NCBI RefSeq assembly: GCF_018403225.1
Contig: NZ_BOSG01000001.1
Coordinates: 3,162,001 to 3,226,000 of the forward strand
Length of the DNA stretch: 64,000 nucleotides
Source: Paenibacillus sp. J23TS9
GTDB lineage: Bacteria > Bacillota > Bacilli > Paenibacillales > Paenibacillaceae
Direction: 5' to 3'
The position numbers and the translations under genes were made by a program. The notes beneath the pieces are model-generated. The model was not told where the DNA came from. It searched no databases and saw nothing but the letters and a program-made list of their open reading frames with translations. Below are positions 24,213 through 33,293 of this stretch, one piece after another. Each line of letters opens with the position of its first letter. The first letter of the stretch is position 1.

Positions 24213-25196
24213 TTATATTGTTGTGCTAATATGCTTCTGCTTGGCATACATGGCGCTTCCGGTCACACCTGCATCGTCATTATTCAGAGCTGTTACCACT
24301 TTCAGATGATCTCGGTAGTCCGGCAGAATCCGGCTGTAAAGCTCCTCTTTCAGCGGTGACAGCAGCCGGTCCCCAGCCAAGGCACCGCCCCCGCCCACGA
24401 TGATCAGTTCCGGACTGACCATTGAAACAGCATAGGACAAGGCACGTCCAAGCAGGGTTCCGGCCTTTTCCATGATGGAATTGGCGAATGGATCACCAAG
24501 ATCATAGGCGCGTGAAAGATCCGCTGCGGCAAGCTCCTCCAGTTGTTCACCCGGAAACCAGCTCTGCAGAATAGATGCTTCCCCACTCCGGAGTCCCTTC
24601 TTGGCCTGACGTACCATACCGGATGCCGAAGCATAGGTTTCCAGGCATCCATGCAGACCGCATGGGCAAGGATCGGCAAGGCCTTCCATCACAATATGTC
24701 CGAGTTCTCCGGACATATTACGGAAGCCATAAAACAGCTTGCCGTCATTCACCATAGCAGAAGCGATGCCGGTACCCACCGTGATTCCGAGTACGTCATT
24801 ATAGCCCTTGCCCGCTCCATACACGGCTTCTCCGTATACGTATGTGCGTACATCATTGTCGATATAGACCGGCAGATTCAGTCTGGCCTGCAGCCTCTGC
24901 ACTGCCGGCAAATTCCGCCAGCCCAGATTGCCTGCAAACCGGGCGATTCCCTCATCAGGATCCACGAATCCCGGCAGGCCGATGCCTGCTGCGATGACAG
25001 AAATATCCGCACCTGATTGTTCGGCATAACCAACCGCCGCCTCTTCAATCATGGCTGCGATTTTTTCCAAAACCGCGTCCGGTCCCTTCGAGACTTCCGT
25101 TGCGCGTTTGATTTGATACATGACCTCGCCGGAAGAGGTGACCAAACCGCATACAATGTTGGTTCCTCCAACATCAACGCCAGCATATACTTCCAT
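24213..25196 (-). CDS. ROK family sugar kinase of the SIS/aldolase operon
   Basis: A 327-residue kinase that phosphorylates a hexose or amino sugar with ATP. The phosphate-binding loop is GVDVGGTNIVCGLV (residues 6-19), the catalytic Asp is in YIDNDVRTYVYGE, GTGIASAMV follows, the sugar-binding Glu-His is in GELGHIVM, and the ROK zinc motif is CPCGLHGCLETYAS. No DNA-binding domain is present, so it is an enzyme rather than a regulator. The start is ATG at 25196; the alternative GTG at 25202 touches the ribosome binding site. It lies 30 bp after deoR and 46 bp before the aldolase gene in one operon. In that company GalNAc, galactosamine or a similar sugar is a reasonable substrate guess. Confidence 0.88.
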   Translation of the reverse strand: MEVYAGVDVGGTNIVCGLVTSSGEVMYQIKRATEVSKGPDAVLEKIAAMIEEAAVGYAEQSGADISVIAAGIGLPGFVDPDEGIARFAGNLGWRNLPAVQRLQARLNLPVYIDNDVRTYVYGEAVYGAGKGYNDVLGITVGTGIASAMVNDGKLFYGFRNMSGELGHIVMEGLADPCPCGLHGCLETYASASGMVRQAKKGLRSGEASILQSWFPGEQLEELAAADLSRAYDLGDPFANSIMEKAGTLLGRALSYAVSMVSPELIIVGGGGALAGDRLLSPLKEELYSRILPDYRDHLKVVTALNNDDAGVTGSAMYAKQKHISTTI

Positions 25197-25226
25197 CTTC
25201 ACACCCGCCCTGCCTTGATCGATATT

Positions 25227-26015
25227 TTATTTGGCTGTCACAAAGACTTTTACTTGCTCCGACGCGAGCCGTTCGCGAAGCTCATCTCCGGGCTCCTCAT
25301 CAATAATGATCCCGTAGAGTGTTGTCACCGGAGCTACCTGGAACAGGGAATTACGTCCGGCTTTCGTATGGTCAAATACGGCGATCGTCCGCTCTGTCCG
25401 CTTCATCATCATTTTGGCCGTATTGGCTTCGAGTTCCGAGTACGTGCTAACCCCTTGTTCAACAGAAAAGCCGTCAATGCCCATGAACATCGTATGGATA
25501 TTCAGCGCTTCCAGTGTCCGCTCAGCCAGCGGTCCGCATAACTCAAAGTTCTTACTGCGGAGCATGCCGCCGGTCAATACCACTTGGACATCCTCATTTT
25601 CAGACAGTTCCATTGCAATATTCACCGCATTGGTCACCACAGTGATGTTGCGGCGGTGTTTGAGAGCACGGGCAATCAGATAGGTTGTCGTGCCCCCAGT
25701 CAAACCGATCACATCCCCTTCTTCGACAAGGGATGCCGCCAATTGGGCAATGCTTTCTTTTTCCCGGTAGAGCTTATTTTGCTTTTCATGAAATGGAATC
25801 TCCCTTCCAGAGACCAGTCCGGCAGACTTCGCTCCGCCGCCCATCGTCCGGATAACCCTTCCTGCCTTTTCCAAAGCTTCGAGGTCCCGTCTGGCCGTCG
25901 CCTCCGAGCACTCAAAGTGCTGGACGACCTCCTGAAGAGAAATAGAACCGTACTGTAGAATATATTCAAGTATTTGTTCCTGACGTTCTTCTTTCGATCC
26001 ATTTCGTTCACGCAA
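25227..26015 (-). CDS. DeoR family transcriptional regulator of the SIS/ROK/aldolase operon
   Basis: A 262-residue repressor. The N-terminal helix-turn-helix is RQEQILEYILQYGSISLQEV then FECSEATARRDLEALEKAG (about residues 11-50). The C-terminal sensor domain has the DeoRC pattern: VIGLTGGTTTYLIARAL, TVVTNAVNIAMEL, VVLTGGMLRSKNFELCG and FDHTKAGRNSLFQVAP. Such proteins sense a phosphorylated sugar intermediate. The start is TTG at 26015, 7 bp after AGGAGCGG; no better codon exists. It lies 20 bp after the SIS gene. The four 21-bp-spaced repeats upstream of the operon are its most likely operator, giving autoregulation. Confidence 0.92.
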   Translation of the reverse strand: MRERNGSKEERQEQILEYILQYGSISLQEVVQHFECSEATARRDLEALEKAGRVIRTMGGGAKSAGLVSGREIPFHEKQNKLYREKESIAQLAASLVEEGDVIGLTGGTTTYLIARALKHRRNITVVTNAVNIAMELSENEDVQVVLTGGMLRSKNFELCGPLAERTLEALNIHTMFMGIDGFSVEQGVSTYSELEANTAKMMMKRTERTIAVFDHTKAGRNSLFQVAPVTTLYGIIIDEEPGDELRERLASEQVKVFVTAK

Positions 26016-26035
26016 AACTGTTCCGCTCCTTTAAT

Positions 26036-27097
26036 TTAGATTTTGACCACCTGGGTCAAATTCCGCGGGCTGTCAGGGTTTCTTCCTTCCCGCAAAGCTG
26101 TATAGTAACCGATATATTGAACCAGCGGCATATTCAGAGCCGATCTGGCTTCATCGCTGAGGCTGCGCCCGCCTGTGGCAAAGACCAAATCGGCAAAGGA
26201 TGTATCTTCTCCCGCTTCAGCTGTCACAATAACCACAAACGCGCCGTATTCTTTCATTTCTTGTGCTACCTTTACTTCATAGGCTCTGGCATTCTCAGAG
26301 AGGAACAGGCATACCATCGTACCCGGTTCCACAACGGATTTAGGACCATGCCGGAATTCCATTGTACCAAAGCTTTCCGTCCATACACAGGACATTTCCT
26401 TCAACTTAAGACAAGCTTCCTGAGCAAGACCGTTATAAGCGCCCATACCAAGGTAGATGAACTTGTTAAGCTCCGGATGTCCGTCAATAACCGCCTTGGC
26501 TGCTGCATCTCCATTAACGACGATATCTTTGCTGAGTTCCATCACTTCTTTCAGTTCGGCAAGATGAGCTTCGCTCCCAGCTGCTTTCGCCATCGCTGCC
26601 TGCAGCATGAAAGTCATACTGCTGAAGGATTTCGTCATGACGGTACTTTTTTCCTTGCCCAGTGGAGATACGAGACATGGCACATTTTTCGCCATCGTGC
26701 TCTCTTCATCACAGGTCATGCCGCAAGTCGTCCAGCCGGCAAGATCCTTAACCGAATTCAGCGCCAAAATCACTTCAGAGGATTCACCGGAACGGGAAAT
26801 TCCAACGAGAAGCACTTCTTTCTTTGCAGCCACGGCCTGCTCTCTAAACAGATAAATTTCTGAAGACGGATGCGCGCTTGCGCTCTTTCCGGTCCATTTG
26901 CGGAAGGTGCTTGCTGCAGTCAATGCAAGATAGTAAGAGGTTCCCGATCCGATAAAGAGCACCTCGTCATATTTGTCGCTCTTGAAATATTGGTCTACCC
27001 AGTCCTGCTGCTTCTCCAGCTGCTTCCAAGCGGCAGCCAGTGCTTCGCTTTGTCCTCCGATTTCCGGATACGTCAATACACCATACTGTTCTGACAC
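26036..27097 (-). CDS. SIS domain sugar-phosphate isomerase/deaminase (AgaS-like)
   Basis: A 353-residue protein with two SIS domains, about residues 28-170 and 195-340. The first has FIGSGTSYYLALTAASTFRK and VGISRSGESSEVILAL, the phosphosugar-binding Ser/Thr loops. The second has IYLGMGAYNGLAQEACLKLK and ESFGTMEFRHGPKSVVEPG, where the EFRHGPKS form is typical of AgaS-type galactosamine-6-phosphate deaminases/isomerases rather than GlmS; no glutaminase domain is present. The start is GTG at 27097 with GGGGTGG 7-8 bp upstream. The frame is open for 28 further codons, but that stretch contains the promoter and operator repeats. It is the first gene of the operon; downstream come deoR, the ROK kinase and the aldolase. 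The exact substrate is inference. Confidence 0.87.
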   Translation of the reverse strand: MSEQYGVLTYPEIGGQSEALAAAWKQLEKQQDWVDQYFKSDKYDEVLFIGSGTSYYLALTAASTFRKWTGKSASAHPSSEIYLFREQAVAAKKEVLLVGISRSGESSEVILALNSVKDLAGWTTCGMTCDEESTMAKNVPCLVSPLGKEKSTVMTKSFSSMTFMLQAAMAKAAGSEAHLAELKEVMELSKDIVVNGDAAAKAVIDGHPELNKFIYLGMGAYNGLAQEACLKLKEMSCVWTESFGTMEFRHGPKSVVEPGTMVCLFLSENARAYEVKVAQEMKEYGAFVVIVTAEAGEDTSFADLVFATGGRSLSDEARSALNMPLVQYIGYYTALREGRNPDSPRNLTQVVKI

Positions 27098-27119
27098 TAA
27101 ATATCCACCCCAGTCTTTA

Positions 27120-27189
27120 ATAATGTAATGATGAGTCGTTATAATGACATTATATTTCACCATAATGAAATATTCAATCATAATAATGA
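27120..27189. repeat. Four ATAATG direct repeats at exactly 21-bp period, probable DeoR operator array
   Basis: ATAATG occurs at 27120, 27141, 27162 and 27183, each followed by A or T, at exactly 21-bp steps (two helical turns). The array spans the predicted promoter: one copy lies upstream of the -35, one in the spacer, one at the transcription start and one downstream. Several DeoR-family repressors bind such phased direct repeats cooperatively. The regulator is encoded two genes in. Confidence 0.7.
27149..27177 (-). promoter_or_regulatory. Promoter of the SIS-deoR-ROK-aldolase operon
   Basis: The minus strand shows TTGAAT (27177-27172), a 17-bp spacer and a perfect TATAAT (27154-27149), giving a leader of about 45 nt to the GTG start. 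Confidence 0.65.
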
Positions 27190-27354
27190 TTTATTTTTGC
27201 AAAAATTCAGCAGTACTTATCATCTTCAATTGATTTGAAGCGAATAAATGAAATAAGGATTTACCTATGAAGTAGAAAACCTATTTATAAGAAAGCCTTA
27301 TGTATCCGGATGCCATTTTCTTCATATCCACTGTTAACCTTGTCTTTTTATGGG

Positions 27355-28176
27355 CTACGTTCTGCTTATCGTATAAGAAGCTCTTCCCGATTCCTTGCGC
27401 GTTTTTTTTCGGTACTCACCCGGCAGATAACCTGTAATATCCCGAAACACCTTGAAAAAGTATTTTTCATTCGGGTAACCGGACTGTACAGAAATCCACT
27501 GCACCGGTTTATTCGTCTGCCGCAGCAGCGATTTGGCATGCTCAATCCTAAGCTCACGCACATAATCATGAAATGTTCTGCCGACAATGTCCTTAAAACA
27601 GCGGCTGAAATAACTACGGCTCATGTTAACCTTTTGAGCTACATCAGGCAGCAATAATTCAGTTTGAAAATACTCCCGGATCAAGCCCTTGGCATTGCTT
27701 ATACATTCCTGAACTTCCTCAGAATAGGCAGAGCATGATTCTTCAACTAAGATCAGCTCCATGCTTTCATCCGGGTCAGAGGCATTTCCGCTCTTCCCCG
27801 TGTGAATGCGATCTGAGATTCGGATCAATATGCTGTCAAGCTGTTCCTGTTCCAATTCTATTTTCGTAATATAATCCACCGCTCCGAGCCGCAGCGCCTC
27901 TTGGATCAGCGTAAAATCATGATGAAATGTAAGCACCACCATGCAGATGTGGGGATACTTTGCTTTAACTTCCTTCATAAGCTCCAGACCGGACATAACG
28001 GGCATCGCCAGATCGGTTATCATCAGATCTACCTCCGTAATTTCCAGCAGCTCCAGTGCCTTTTCACCATTACTCGCTTCTCCAGCTACCGTAAAGCCGT
28101 ATTTTTGCCATGGCATAATCCCGATAAATCCCTTTCTCACCAGATGGTCATCATCCACAATCAGCACACTCGTCAT
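27355..28176 (-). CDS. AraC-type response regulator of sugar system 2
   Basis: A 273-residue regulator, shorter than the approximately 520-residue regulators of systems 1 and 3 because it lacks their long middle region. The receiver has SVLIVDDDHLVRKGFIG, phosphoacceptor Asp in DLMITDLAMPVMSGLEL, and TKIE at the usual Lys position. The C-terminal AraC helix-turn-helix pair is LLPDVAQKVNMSRSYFSRCF and ISVQSGYPNEKYFFKVFRDI. The start is ATG at 28176, 9 bp after AAAGGAG; an in-frame ATG at 28185 abuts that site. It overlaps the 3-prime end of the kinase gene by 26 bp, so the pair is translationally coupled. The expected target is the upstream importer operon at 30242-38104. Confidence 0.92.
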   Translation of the reverse strand: MTSVLIVDDDHLVRKGFIGIMPWQKYGFTVAGEASNGEKALELLEITEVDLMITDLAMPVMSGLELMKEVKAKYPHICMVVLTFHHDFTLIQEALRLGAVDYITKIELEQEQLDSILIRISDRIHTGKSGNASDPDESMELILVEESCSAYSEEVQECISNAKGLIREYFQTELLLPDVAQKVNMSRSYFSRCFKDIVGRTFHDYVRELRIEHAKSLLRQTNKPVQWISVQSGYPNEKYFFKVFRDITGYLPGEYRKKTRKESGRASYTISRT

Positions 28177-29923
28177 ATGCAGCATCTCCTTTATCCTGAA
28201 TGGGTATGGTCAACATAACTGTAGTGGAAACCCCCGGGGTACTTTCAATGGTGAAGGCGGCTCTGCCGCCATAATGGCTTTTCAGCATACGCACCACATA
28301 TTGCAGTCCGATGCCCATTCCTACTTTGCCTTCCTTTTCTTTGTGACCCTCTATCAAGCGCCGGATCGTTTCCGGATCCATGCCTCTTCCGTTATCACGG
28401 ACGGCAATTCCCAGCAGTTCCTCTGCGCCTTGCACCTCACGAATCTCCACTTCGATAACGCCATCTCCATCGAGGCCATGGTAAAGAGCATTTTCTACAA
28501 TCGGCTGTAAAATAAAACGTGGAATAGGCAAATCAAGCACATGGGGTTCGGCTTCAATGTGAATTTCAAAACAAACGTTATACCTTACTTCCTGCAGGGA
28601 AATATAGCTTCGGATGGCCTCCAGCTCCGCCCGCACCGTCGGTTCGCCACCTTTGCCAAGATTGTAATAAAGCAGCTTATTGAGTGTGGATACCAACCTG
28701 TCGATTTGCGTCTGTCCTTCGCCTCTTGCCATCCAACGAATCGTATCCAGCGTGTTGTGAATAAAATGCGGGTTGATCTGATTCATCAGCTTTTCCAGCT
28801 CAAGCTCTGATTTTTCTCGTTCACTCTTCTCAATATCTTCAATTAAACAGGTAATCCGGGTACGCATATGATCAAACTGTCCGTGAATCATGTCAAATTC
28901 CAAATTGCTCGGACGGCGCGGACGGTTCGTCAGCTTATGATTTTTCACGTCCCGTATCTCCCGGATCAGCCCCCGCAGTGGATTGTAAAACATGCGCCAA
29001 ATCAACAGCGCAAACACAAAGCTAATGAACAAAGCTACAATAACCGTACCCGTAAATTTTCTGATCCACTTATTCACTTCATATTCATAGGAGGACTTTG
29101 AAATCACTGTGACAACTTTCCAGCCTTGATTACTCGGTTCGGAGAAAGCAAAGTAACCTTTGACCAGGCTTTTGTTCTCCCCAACATCAGCAAACCGGGT
29201 TCCCTCCGGGAAATCGTTTTGCACCTCACTGAAGGCAATACGTCCTTCCGCATCCACAATTAAATGCTCATAACCTTCAGTTCCCTCCTGGTTCTGGATC
29301 AATGCCTCCACCCATTTATAGTTCGTCTCGATATAAACATAGATATCGTCTCTTTCTTTTAGATCCACCTTGCGGACTGCGGAGAAAACCAGATGACCGT
29401 CAAGCGGATTAAATGACTTATGGGGGCCGTAATAAGATATCCGATTCGCCTTTAGCAGCAGCGGCAATTTGTCCAAGGAGAACTTCGGGTCCGCCATATA
29501 ATTCTCAAAGTACCGTTCATTCGTCTCTATCGAAAAGTAGAAGATCATTCCTAGGTTCGGATTCGTAAAACTAATGACGCCAATTTCACTTTCGATTTCA
29601 TCCTGCAGCGCTTTTTTGCCGTAGGCTTTTGCATTTAGATATTTCTCGACATCCTGGCCCACTTTGCCCTCAAAAGCGAGCTGCTGGGATACGTGATTCA
29701 TTTGGGAAAAGGTGTTGTCGAGCGACATTCTTACCTCATGCAGATGATTGATCACGCCTGCCTTCGTTTTGTTCTCCTGCAAGGACAGCATGGAGTAATA
29801 CGAAATGCTTCCAAGAATAGCAAGCGGAAGCAATGCAGTCAGCGATAGAATGATCAGCAGGCGGTTCCGCAGAGAATAAGGCAGCTTAAACAGACGAAGC
29901 ACAGACCTATTCCATTTCTCCAT
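28151..29923 (-). CDS. YesM-like sensor histidine kinase of sugar system 2
   Basis: A 590-residue kinase with transmembrane helices at about residues 18-40 and 286-308 flanking an extracytoplasmic sensor of about 245 residues. A HAMP-like segment follows, then the His_kinase block LMNQINPHFIHNTLDTIRWM (phosphorylated His in NPHF) and an ATPase domain with QPIVENALYHGL and VRDNGRGM. NPHFIHNT rather than the common NPHFLYNT is a small variation. A strong promoter lies 66-94 bp upstream. It is separate from the DUF4091 operon, which ends at a terminator, but adjacent to it, and the two probably form one functional unit sensing an extracellular glycan. Confidence 0.92.
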   Translation of the reverse strand: MEKWNRSVLRLFKLPYSLRNRLLIILSLTALLPLAILGSISYYSMLSLQENKTKAGVINHLHEVRMSLDNTFSQMNHVSQQLAFEGKVGQDVEKYLNAKAYGKKALQDEIESEIGVISFTNPNLGMIFYFSIETNERYFENYMADPKFSLDKLPLLLKANRISYYGPHKSFNPLDGHLVFSAVRKVDLKERDDIYVYIETNYKWVEALIQNQEGTEGYEHLIVDAEGRIAFSEVQNDFPEGTRFADVGENKSLVKGYFAFSEPSNQGWKVVTVISKSSYEYEVNKWIRKFTGTVIVALFISFVFALLIWRMFYNPLRGLIREIRDVKNHKLTNRPRRPSNLEFDMIHGQFDHMRTRITCLIEDIEKSEREKSELELEKLMNQINPHFIHNTLDTIRWMARGEGQTQIDRLVSTLNKLLYYNLGKGGEPTVRAELEAIRSYISLQEVRYNVCFEIHIEAEPHVLDLPIPRFILQPIVENALYHGLDGDGVIEVEIREVQGAEELLGIAVRDNGRGMDPETIRRLIEGHKEKEGKVGMGIGLQYVVRMLKSHYGGRAAFTIESTPGVSTTVMLTIPIQDKGDAAYDECADCG

Positions 29924-29988
29924 ACCATCCTCCCGAGAGATATGTCATTCCATGTTATGTATCCGCTTTCAATTATAGATATGAGTTG

Positions 29989-30017
29989 ATTATATGGAGC
30001 CCTGCCATCGGCATCAA
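29989..30017 (-). promoter_or_regulatory. Promoter of the system 2 kinase/regulator pair
   Basis: The minus strand has TTGATG (30017-30012), a 17-bp spacer and a perfect TATAAT (29994-29989). The remaining 30018-30189 holds a small TCAGGA/TCCTGA hairpin near 30093-30110 and nothing else I can support. Confidence 0.65.
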
Positions 30018-30189
30018 GGTAAAATATACCTACCGCCCCTTATAATTTGTTTTTTCCTTTATTATATCCCAGTTAAAGCCACGCAAAGTCAGGATTCTAC
30101 TCCTGACGCGTTGCATTCGGTGCCGAGCTTCGGCTGCTAAAAAAAGACGAATTTGAACCTTCAGTGGATAAAAACGGACTTGAATCCAC

Positions 30190-30238
30190 AAAAAGAGGGT
30201 GTCCCCAAAGGCTTAAAGCCTGCCTTTGGGACACCCTC
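30190..30238 (-). terminator. Terminator of the DUF4091 operon
   Basis: GAGGGTGTCCCAAAGGC pairs with GCCTTTGGGGACACCCTC (one bulge) and is followed by five T on the minus strand, immediately after the DUF4091 stop. Confidence 0.92.
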
Positions 30239-30241
30239 ACA

Positions 30242-33229
30242 TCATGCTCCATCTGTGATCTGAAGATCCAGCTCTCCATGATCCGGTAATTGGTATAGCT
30301 CCAGCTCATACAATGCATACATATTCCAAGTCCTGAAATCGGCATCGTTAATTATAATTTTCAATTTCCGCACTTGGCTCACATCCGGAATACTGGCGTA
30401 CGTCTTCTCCATCACGTTATCGTCCTTATCACTTCTCCACTCCACCGGAACATGACGGGATACCGTCTCAAAGTTCGTACCATCTGACGATATCTGTACA
30501 TCCATATCATTAATTCCCTGAAGGAGGCCGGAGGTCGTCGCCATAACAATCGTATTAAAGGATTGCGGCTGATCCCAAGTCACGACAATTTCATGCGGAA
30601 ACGGATGGGTGTCGTTGTAACCCTGTGGACTGGCAAACATCGTACCATAGTCGCCGTCGGCCATTTTCTGAGGACCGTAGGTCACGCCCTGGTCTCCAGT
30701 ACGCGCCGCGGTGGCTGTAATCGATGAGTAGGTTCGAGCTGCATTGGATCCAGGTTCGTTATTATTGCCTTTTATAAGACTCAGCGTATATTCCTTCGTC
30801 GTCTTCCCATCGGATGCCATGGAGAGAATGGTGATACGGCTCTTTCCATCTGGAATATTGGCTGTCCCGGCCTCACCCGCTGCAATCGGCTTCCCATTGA
30901 TAAGCATTGTACCGTTCCCATCCTTTTGCTTCGGAGTAACCGTTACGGCATTCACATCTTCTGGCAGCAGAATTTTATACTCTCTGATGCCACTGTCAAA
31001 CTGGAAAGATGGCAACGGATCGATCATGATGCTGCTAAGAGATGCGTCATACGTTTGCTGGCCATCGTACATCTGTACGCGGAAAGCATCAAAATGCAGG
31101 CTTTTGTTGCCCATATTGACTACCTTGATCTTATGTCTGCCTTGTGACAGGTTACGGTCATGGTAGATCGTAAAATAATCATGCTGCACTTTCTCATATG
31201 CATCCACGATCACCGGCTCTGCATCATCGATTGAAATTGCGACTTTTCCGGCGCTATCATTTTTCTCCACAACGACGTCGATCCCCGTGCCTTCAAACTC
31301 GTACTCTACCGCATCATTCGCCGTTTCCGTCACTCGGACACCACCCTGGTAGGCATATTGGCGGCTCTTATCAAACCAGTTCCCGGTATAGGTCAGATCG
31401 CCGCTCGAATTATCCACCATGTAAGTGAGGGGCATTTCCTGTCCGTCGTATGGACTTTCCGGAATGGGAATATCTCCCGCTTGTTCACCGGCTGCTGCAC
31501 GGACCATATAGTCATGAAGCGATTTGACGTAATCTGGTGAAAGCGTGTATTTTCTAGCATCCTCCGGGCTGACTGCAAGGTCGGCAATCTGCGCCGCTAG
31601 CTCCGGACGGGTCTCTTTTATTTTGTACAGCAGCTCATACTCTTCCAGACCATCCCGCTGAGCTTCGTAGCGAACGGAGCTTTTGACCGTCATATTCTTT
31701 GTGTCAGGGTAGACGATCGTCGAGTCTCCGTACCAGCTGCCGACATACCAAGCGTTCCAAGCCCAGTGCAGGTGACCCTGCACACCATCCTGAAAGAGAT
31801 TCCAATACAGTAGTCTGCCCGTTAATGTCGGCTGTGTCCAAAAGCGATTGAGCCATGGCGGTTGGTTCACTTCACAGGTATAGACCCACAAATCCTGGCC
31901 TGCTGCTTGCTCGGCCTTATACTGATCCTTTTTCTCCTGAAAAGCTGGAGTTAAGGGGACCCACACATCCACATACGGTTTCGTCTTCTCATTTAATAGA
32001 ATGCCATTGGGATCAGCATCGACCGTCTTGAAATCAGGGACAATCTGCTTCACCTTTTTCGCGATATAGGTCCAGTAATTGGTTGCATTGTCGTCGATCG
32101 GCTCATCCCGGATATGCTGGTACCAGGTGAAGCCGTTCTCTTTTGTCCAGCCTTTTTCCACCAAATGATCATGCAGAGCGGTTAAGTAGTTTTCCAGAAA
32201 AGCATCGGTCTGAGGCAGTGCATCCGGCAGCTTCGTATTCCAGGAGGCATCGGGCTTTTCGCTCGCCGGCATATAGTTCAAGATATGGATTAAATGGGCA
32301 TTCGCAAAATCCTTCATTCCTCTGTCTATGAAGATCTGCATGTATCTATCAAACAGGGACCAATCGATATCGTCCGGAATGCCGTTCACAAACTCGGAAA
32401 GATTCGTTCCCGTCTCCTTTAAAAACAGATCCGTCCGCACCCATATCATATTTTGCCTGTACTCCGTCATTACTTTGGCGAAGTTATCCATCAGCTTAAA
32501 CCATTTGTTGCTGTATGTTTTCACGCCGTAATAATATTGGCCGACATCAAAGGCATTTGAGGAAGCATCGCCAAATTGCATGCCATCCCACGTAAAACCG
32601 TTGGTCATCGCCCAAATATAGTTCATAAAATGAGCCTCTGAGGTTTGGGGAATCTCCACGTTAGCCACTTCAACCTGCAGCGGTACAGTATAGTCGCCAC
32701 GATTGGTTTTGATGGTCACATTCCCTTGGTATACCCCGGGTTCTGCTGAAGACGGCACGTAGCTCGTAATAAAAATGGGCTGCGTCGAGTTCGCGGCCGT
32801 CTTCATGGATTTCTCGTTCGACAGAGGATCGGGTATATCCGATTCGGGATAAATCTGCTCGCCTACCCGTTCAGGATTAAACAAGTTAGGCTGTACCGTA
32901 TCCGGCAGCTCATACTCCTCGAAATGGTATTGCAGATTACTGCTTGCTATGGATTTCCGGTTGGCAGATACCAGGTCCGAAAATTGAACCTTGGTGATCT
33001 TAAAATCCGAAGCTCCCCTGACGGCAATTTGCGAGCTTTCATATTCGTTTTTAGCCGATACGATTTGGATACTCGTTACCGGATTTTGAGGAAGTGCACT
33101 GGTCCGGTATACGGTCTTCAGGGAATTCACAACCCATACATCGAGCTCGCCATGGCCTGCATATGAAACGGGAGCCGCAGACAGCAATAAAATCATGATT
33201 AGTAGGAAAGACGGAATTTTTCTTCGCAT
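30242..33229 (-). CDS. Large secreted DUF4091 glycoside-hydrolase-like protein with C-terminal binding modules
   Basis: A 995-residue exported protein. The signal peptide is residues 1-24 (MRRKIPSFLLIMILLLSAAP). A beta-sandwich N-domain comes first, then a TIM-barrel-like region with a C-terminal DUF4091 block (about residues 200-560: FTWYQHIRDEP, VDVWVPLTPAF, LDWAW-like GHLHWAWNAWY, RYEAQRDGLEEYELLYKIKE). A lectin-like module follows (about 600-710, YTGNWFDKSRQYAYQGGVRV), then a cadherin-like beta-sandwich (about 715-810, YDASLSSIMIDPLPSFQFDS) and an F5/8-type discoidin domain (about 825-980, WDQPQSFNTIVMATTSG). No anchoring motif is seen. The substrate is unknown; DUF4091 proteins are mostly uncharacterised. 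It is the last gene of the system 2 importer operon, so it probably acts on the same extracellular glycan. Confidence 0.85.
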   Translation of the reverse strand: MRRKIPSFLLIMILLLSAAPVSYAGHGELDVWVVNSLKTVYRTSALPQNPVTSIQIVSAKNEYESSQIAVRGASDFKITKVQFSDLVSANRKSIASSNLQYHFEEYELPDTVQPNLFNPERVGEQIYPESDIPDPLSNEKSMKTAANSTQPIFITSYVPSSAEPGVYQGNVTIKTNRGDYTVPLQVEVANVEIPQTSEAHFMNYIWAMTNGFTWDGMQFGDASSNAFDVGQYYYGVKTYSNKWFKLMDNFAKVMTEYRQNMIWVRTDLFLKETGTNLSEFVNGIPDDIDWSLFDRYMQIFIDRGMKDFANAHLIHILNYMPASEKPDASWNTKLPDALPQTDAFLENYLTALHDHLVEKGWTKENGFTWYQHIRDEPIDDNATNYWTYIAKKVKQIVPDFKTVDADPNGILLNEKTKPYVDVWVPLTPAFQEKKDQYKAEQAAGQDLWVYTCEVNQPPWLNRFWTQPTLTGRLLYWNLFQDGVQGHLHWAWNAWYVGSWYGDSTIVYPDTKNMTVKSSVRYEAQRDGLEEYELLYKIKETRPELAAQIADLAVSPEDARKYTLSPDYVKSLHDYMVRAAAGEQAGDIPIPESPYDGQEMPLTYMVDNSSGDLTYTGNWFDKSRQYAYQGGVRVTETANDAVEYEFEGTGIDVVVEKNDSAGKVAISIDDAEPVIVDAYEKVQHDYFTIYHDRNLSQGRHKIKVVNMGNKSLHFDAFRVQMYDGQQTYDASLSSIMIDPLPSFQFDSGIREYKILLPEDVNAVTVTPKQKDGNGTMLINGKPIAAGEAGTANIPDGKSRITILSMASDGKTTKEYTLSLIKGNNNEPGSNAARTYSSITATAARTGDQGVTYGPQKMADGDYGTMFASPQGYNDTHPFPHEIVVTWDQPQSFNTIVMATTSGLLQGINDMDVQISSDGTNFETVSRHVPVEWRSDKDDNVMEKTYASIPDVSQVRKLKIIINDADFRTWNMYALYELELYQLPDHGELDLQITDGA

Positions 33230-33293
33230 GGAAAATCATCGCCTCCGTGATTTCATGAAATGGACTTTTTACTTTTGAACCCTATGACTGCTT

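Noticed and set aside
27098..27181. N-terminal extension of the SIS protein by 28 codons
   Set aside because: The stretch contains the promoter and the four operator repeats, and a better ribosome binding site serves the GTG at 27097.
30130..30180. Minus-strand GGTTCAAATTC resembling a tRNA T-loop
   Set aside because: No matching T-stem, acceptor stem or anticodon arm around it.
30242..33229. HGELD motif near both ends of the DUF4091 protein (HGELDVW and HGELDLQ)
   Set aside because: Only five residues shared, in different domains with different flanks; most likely coincidence.
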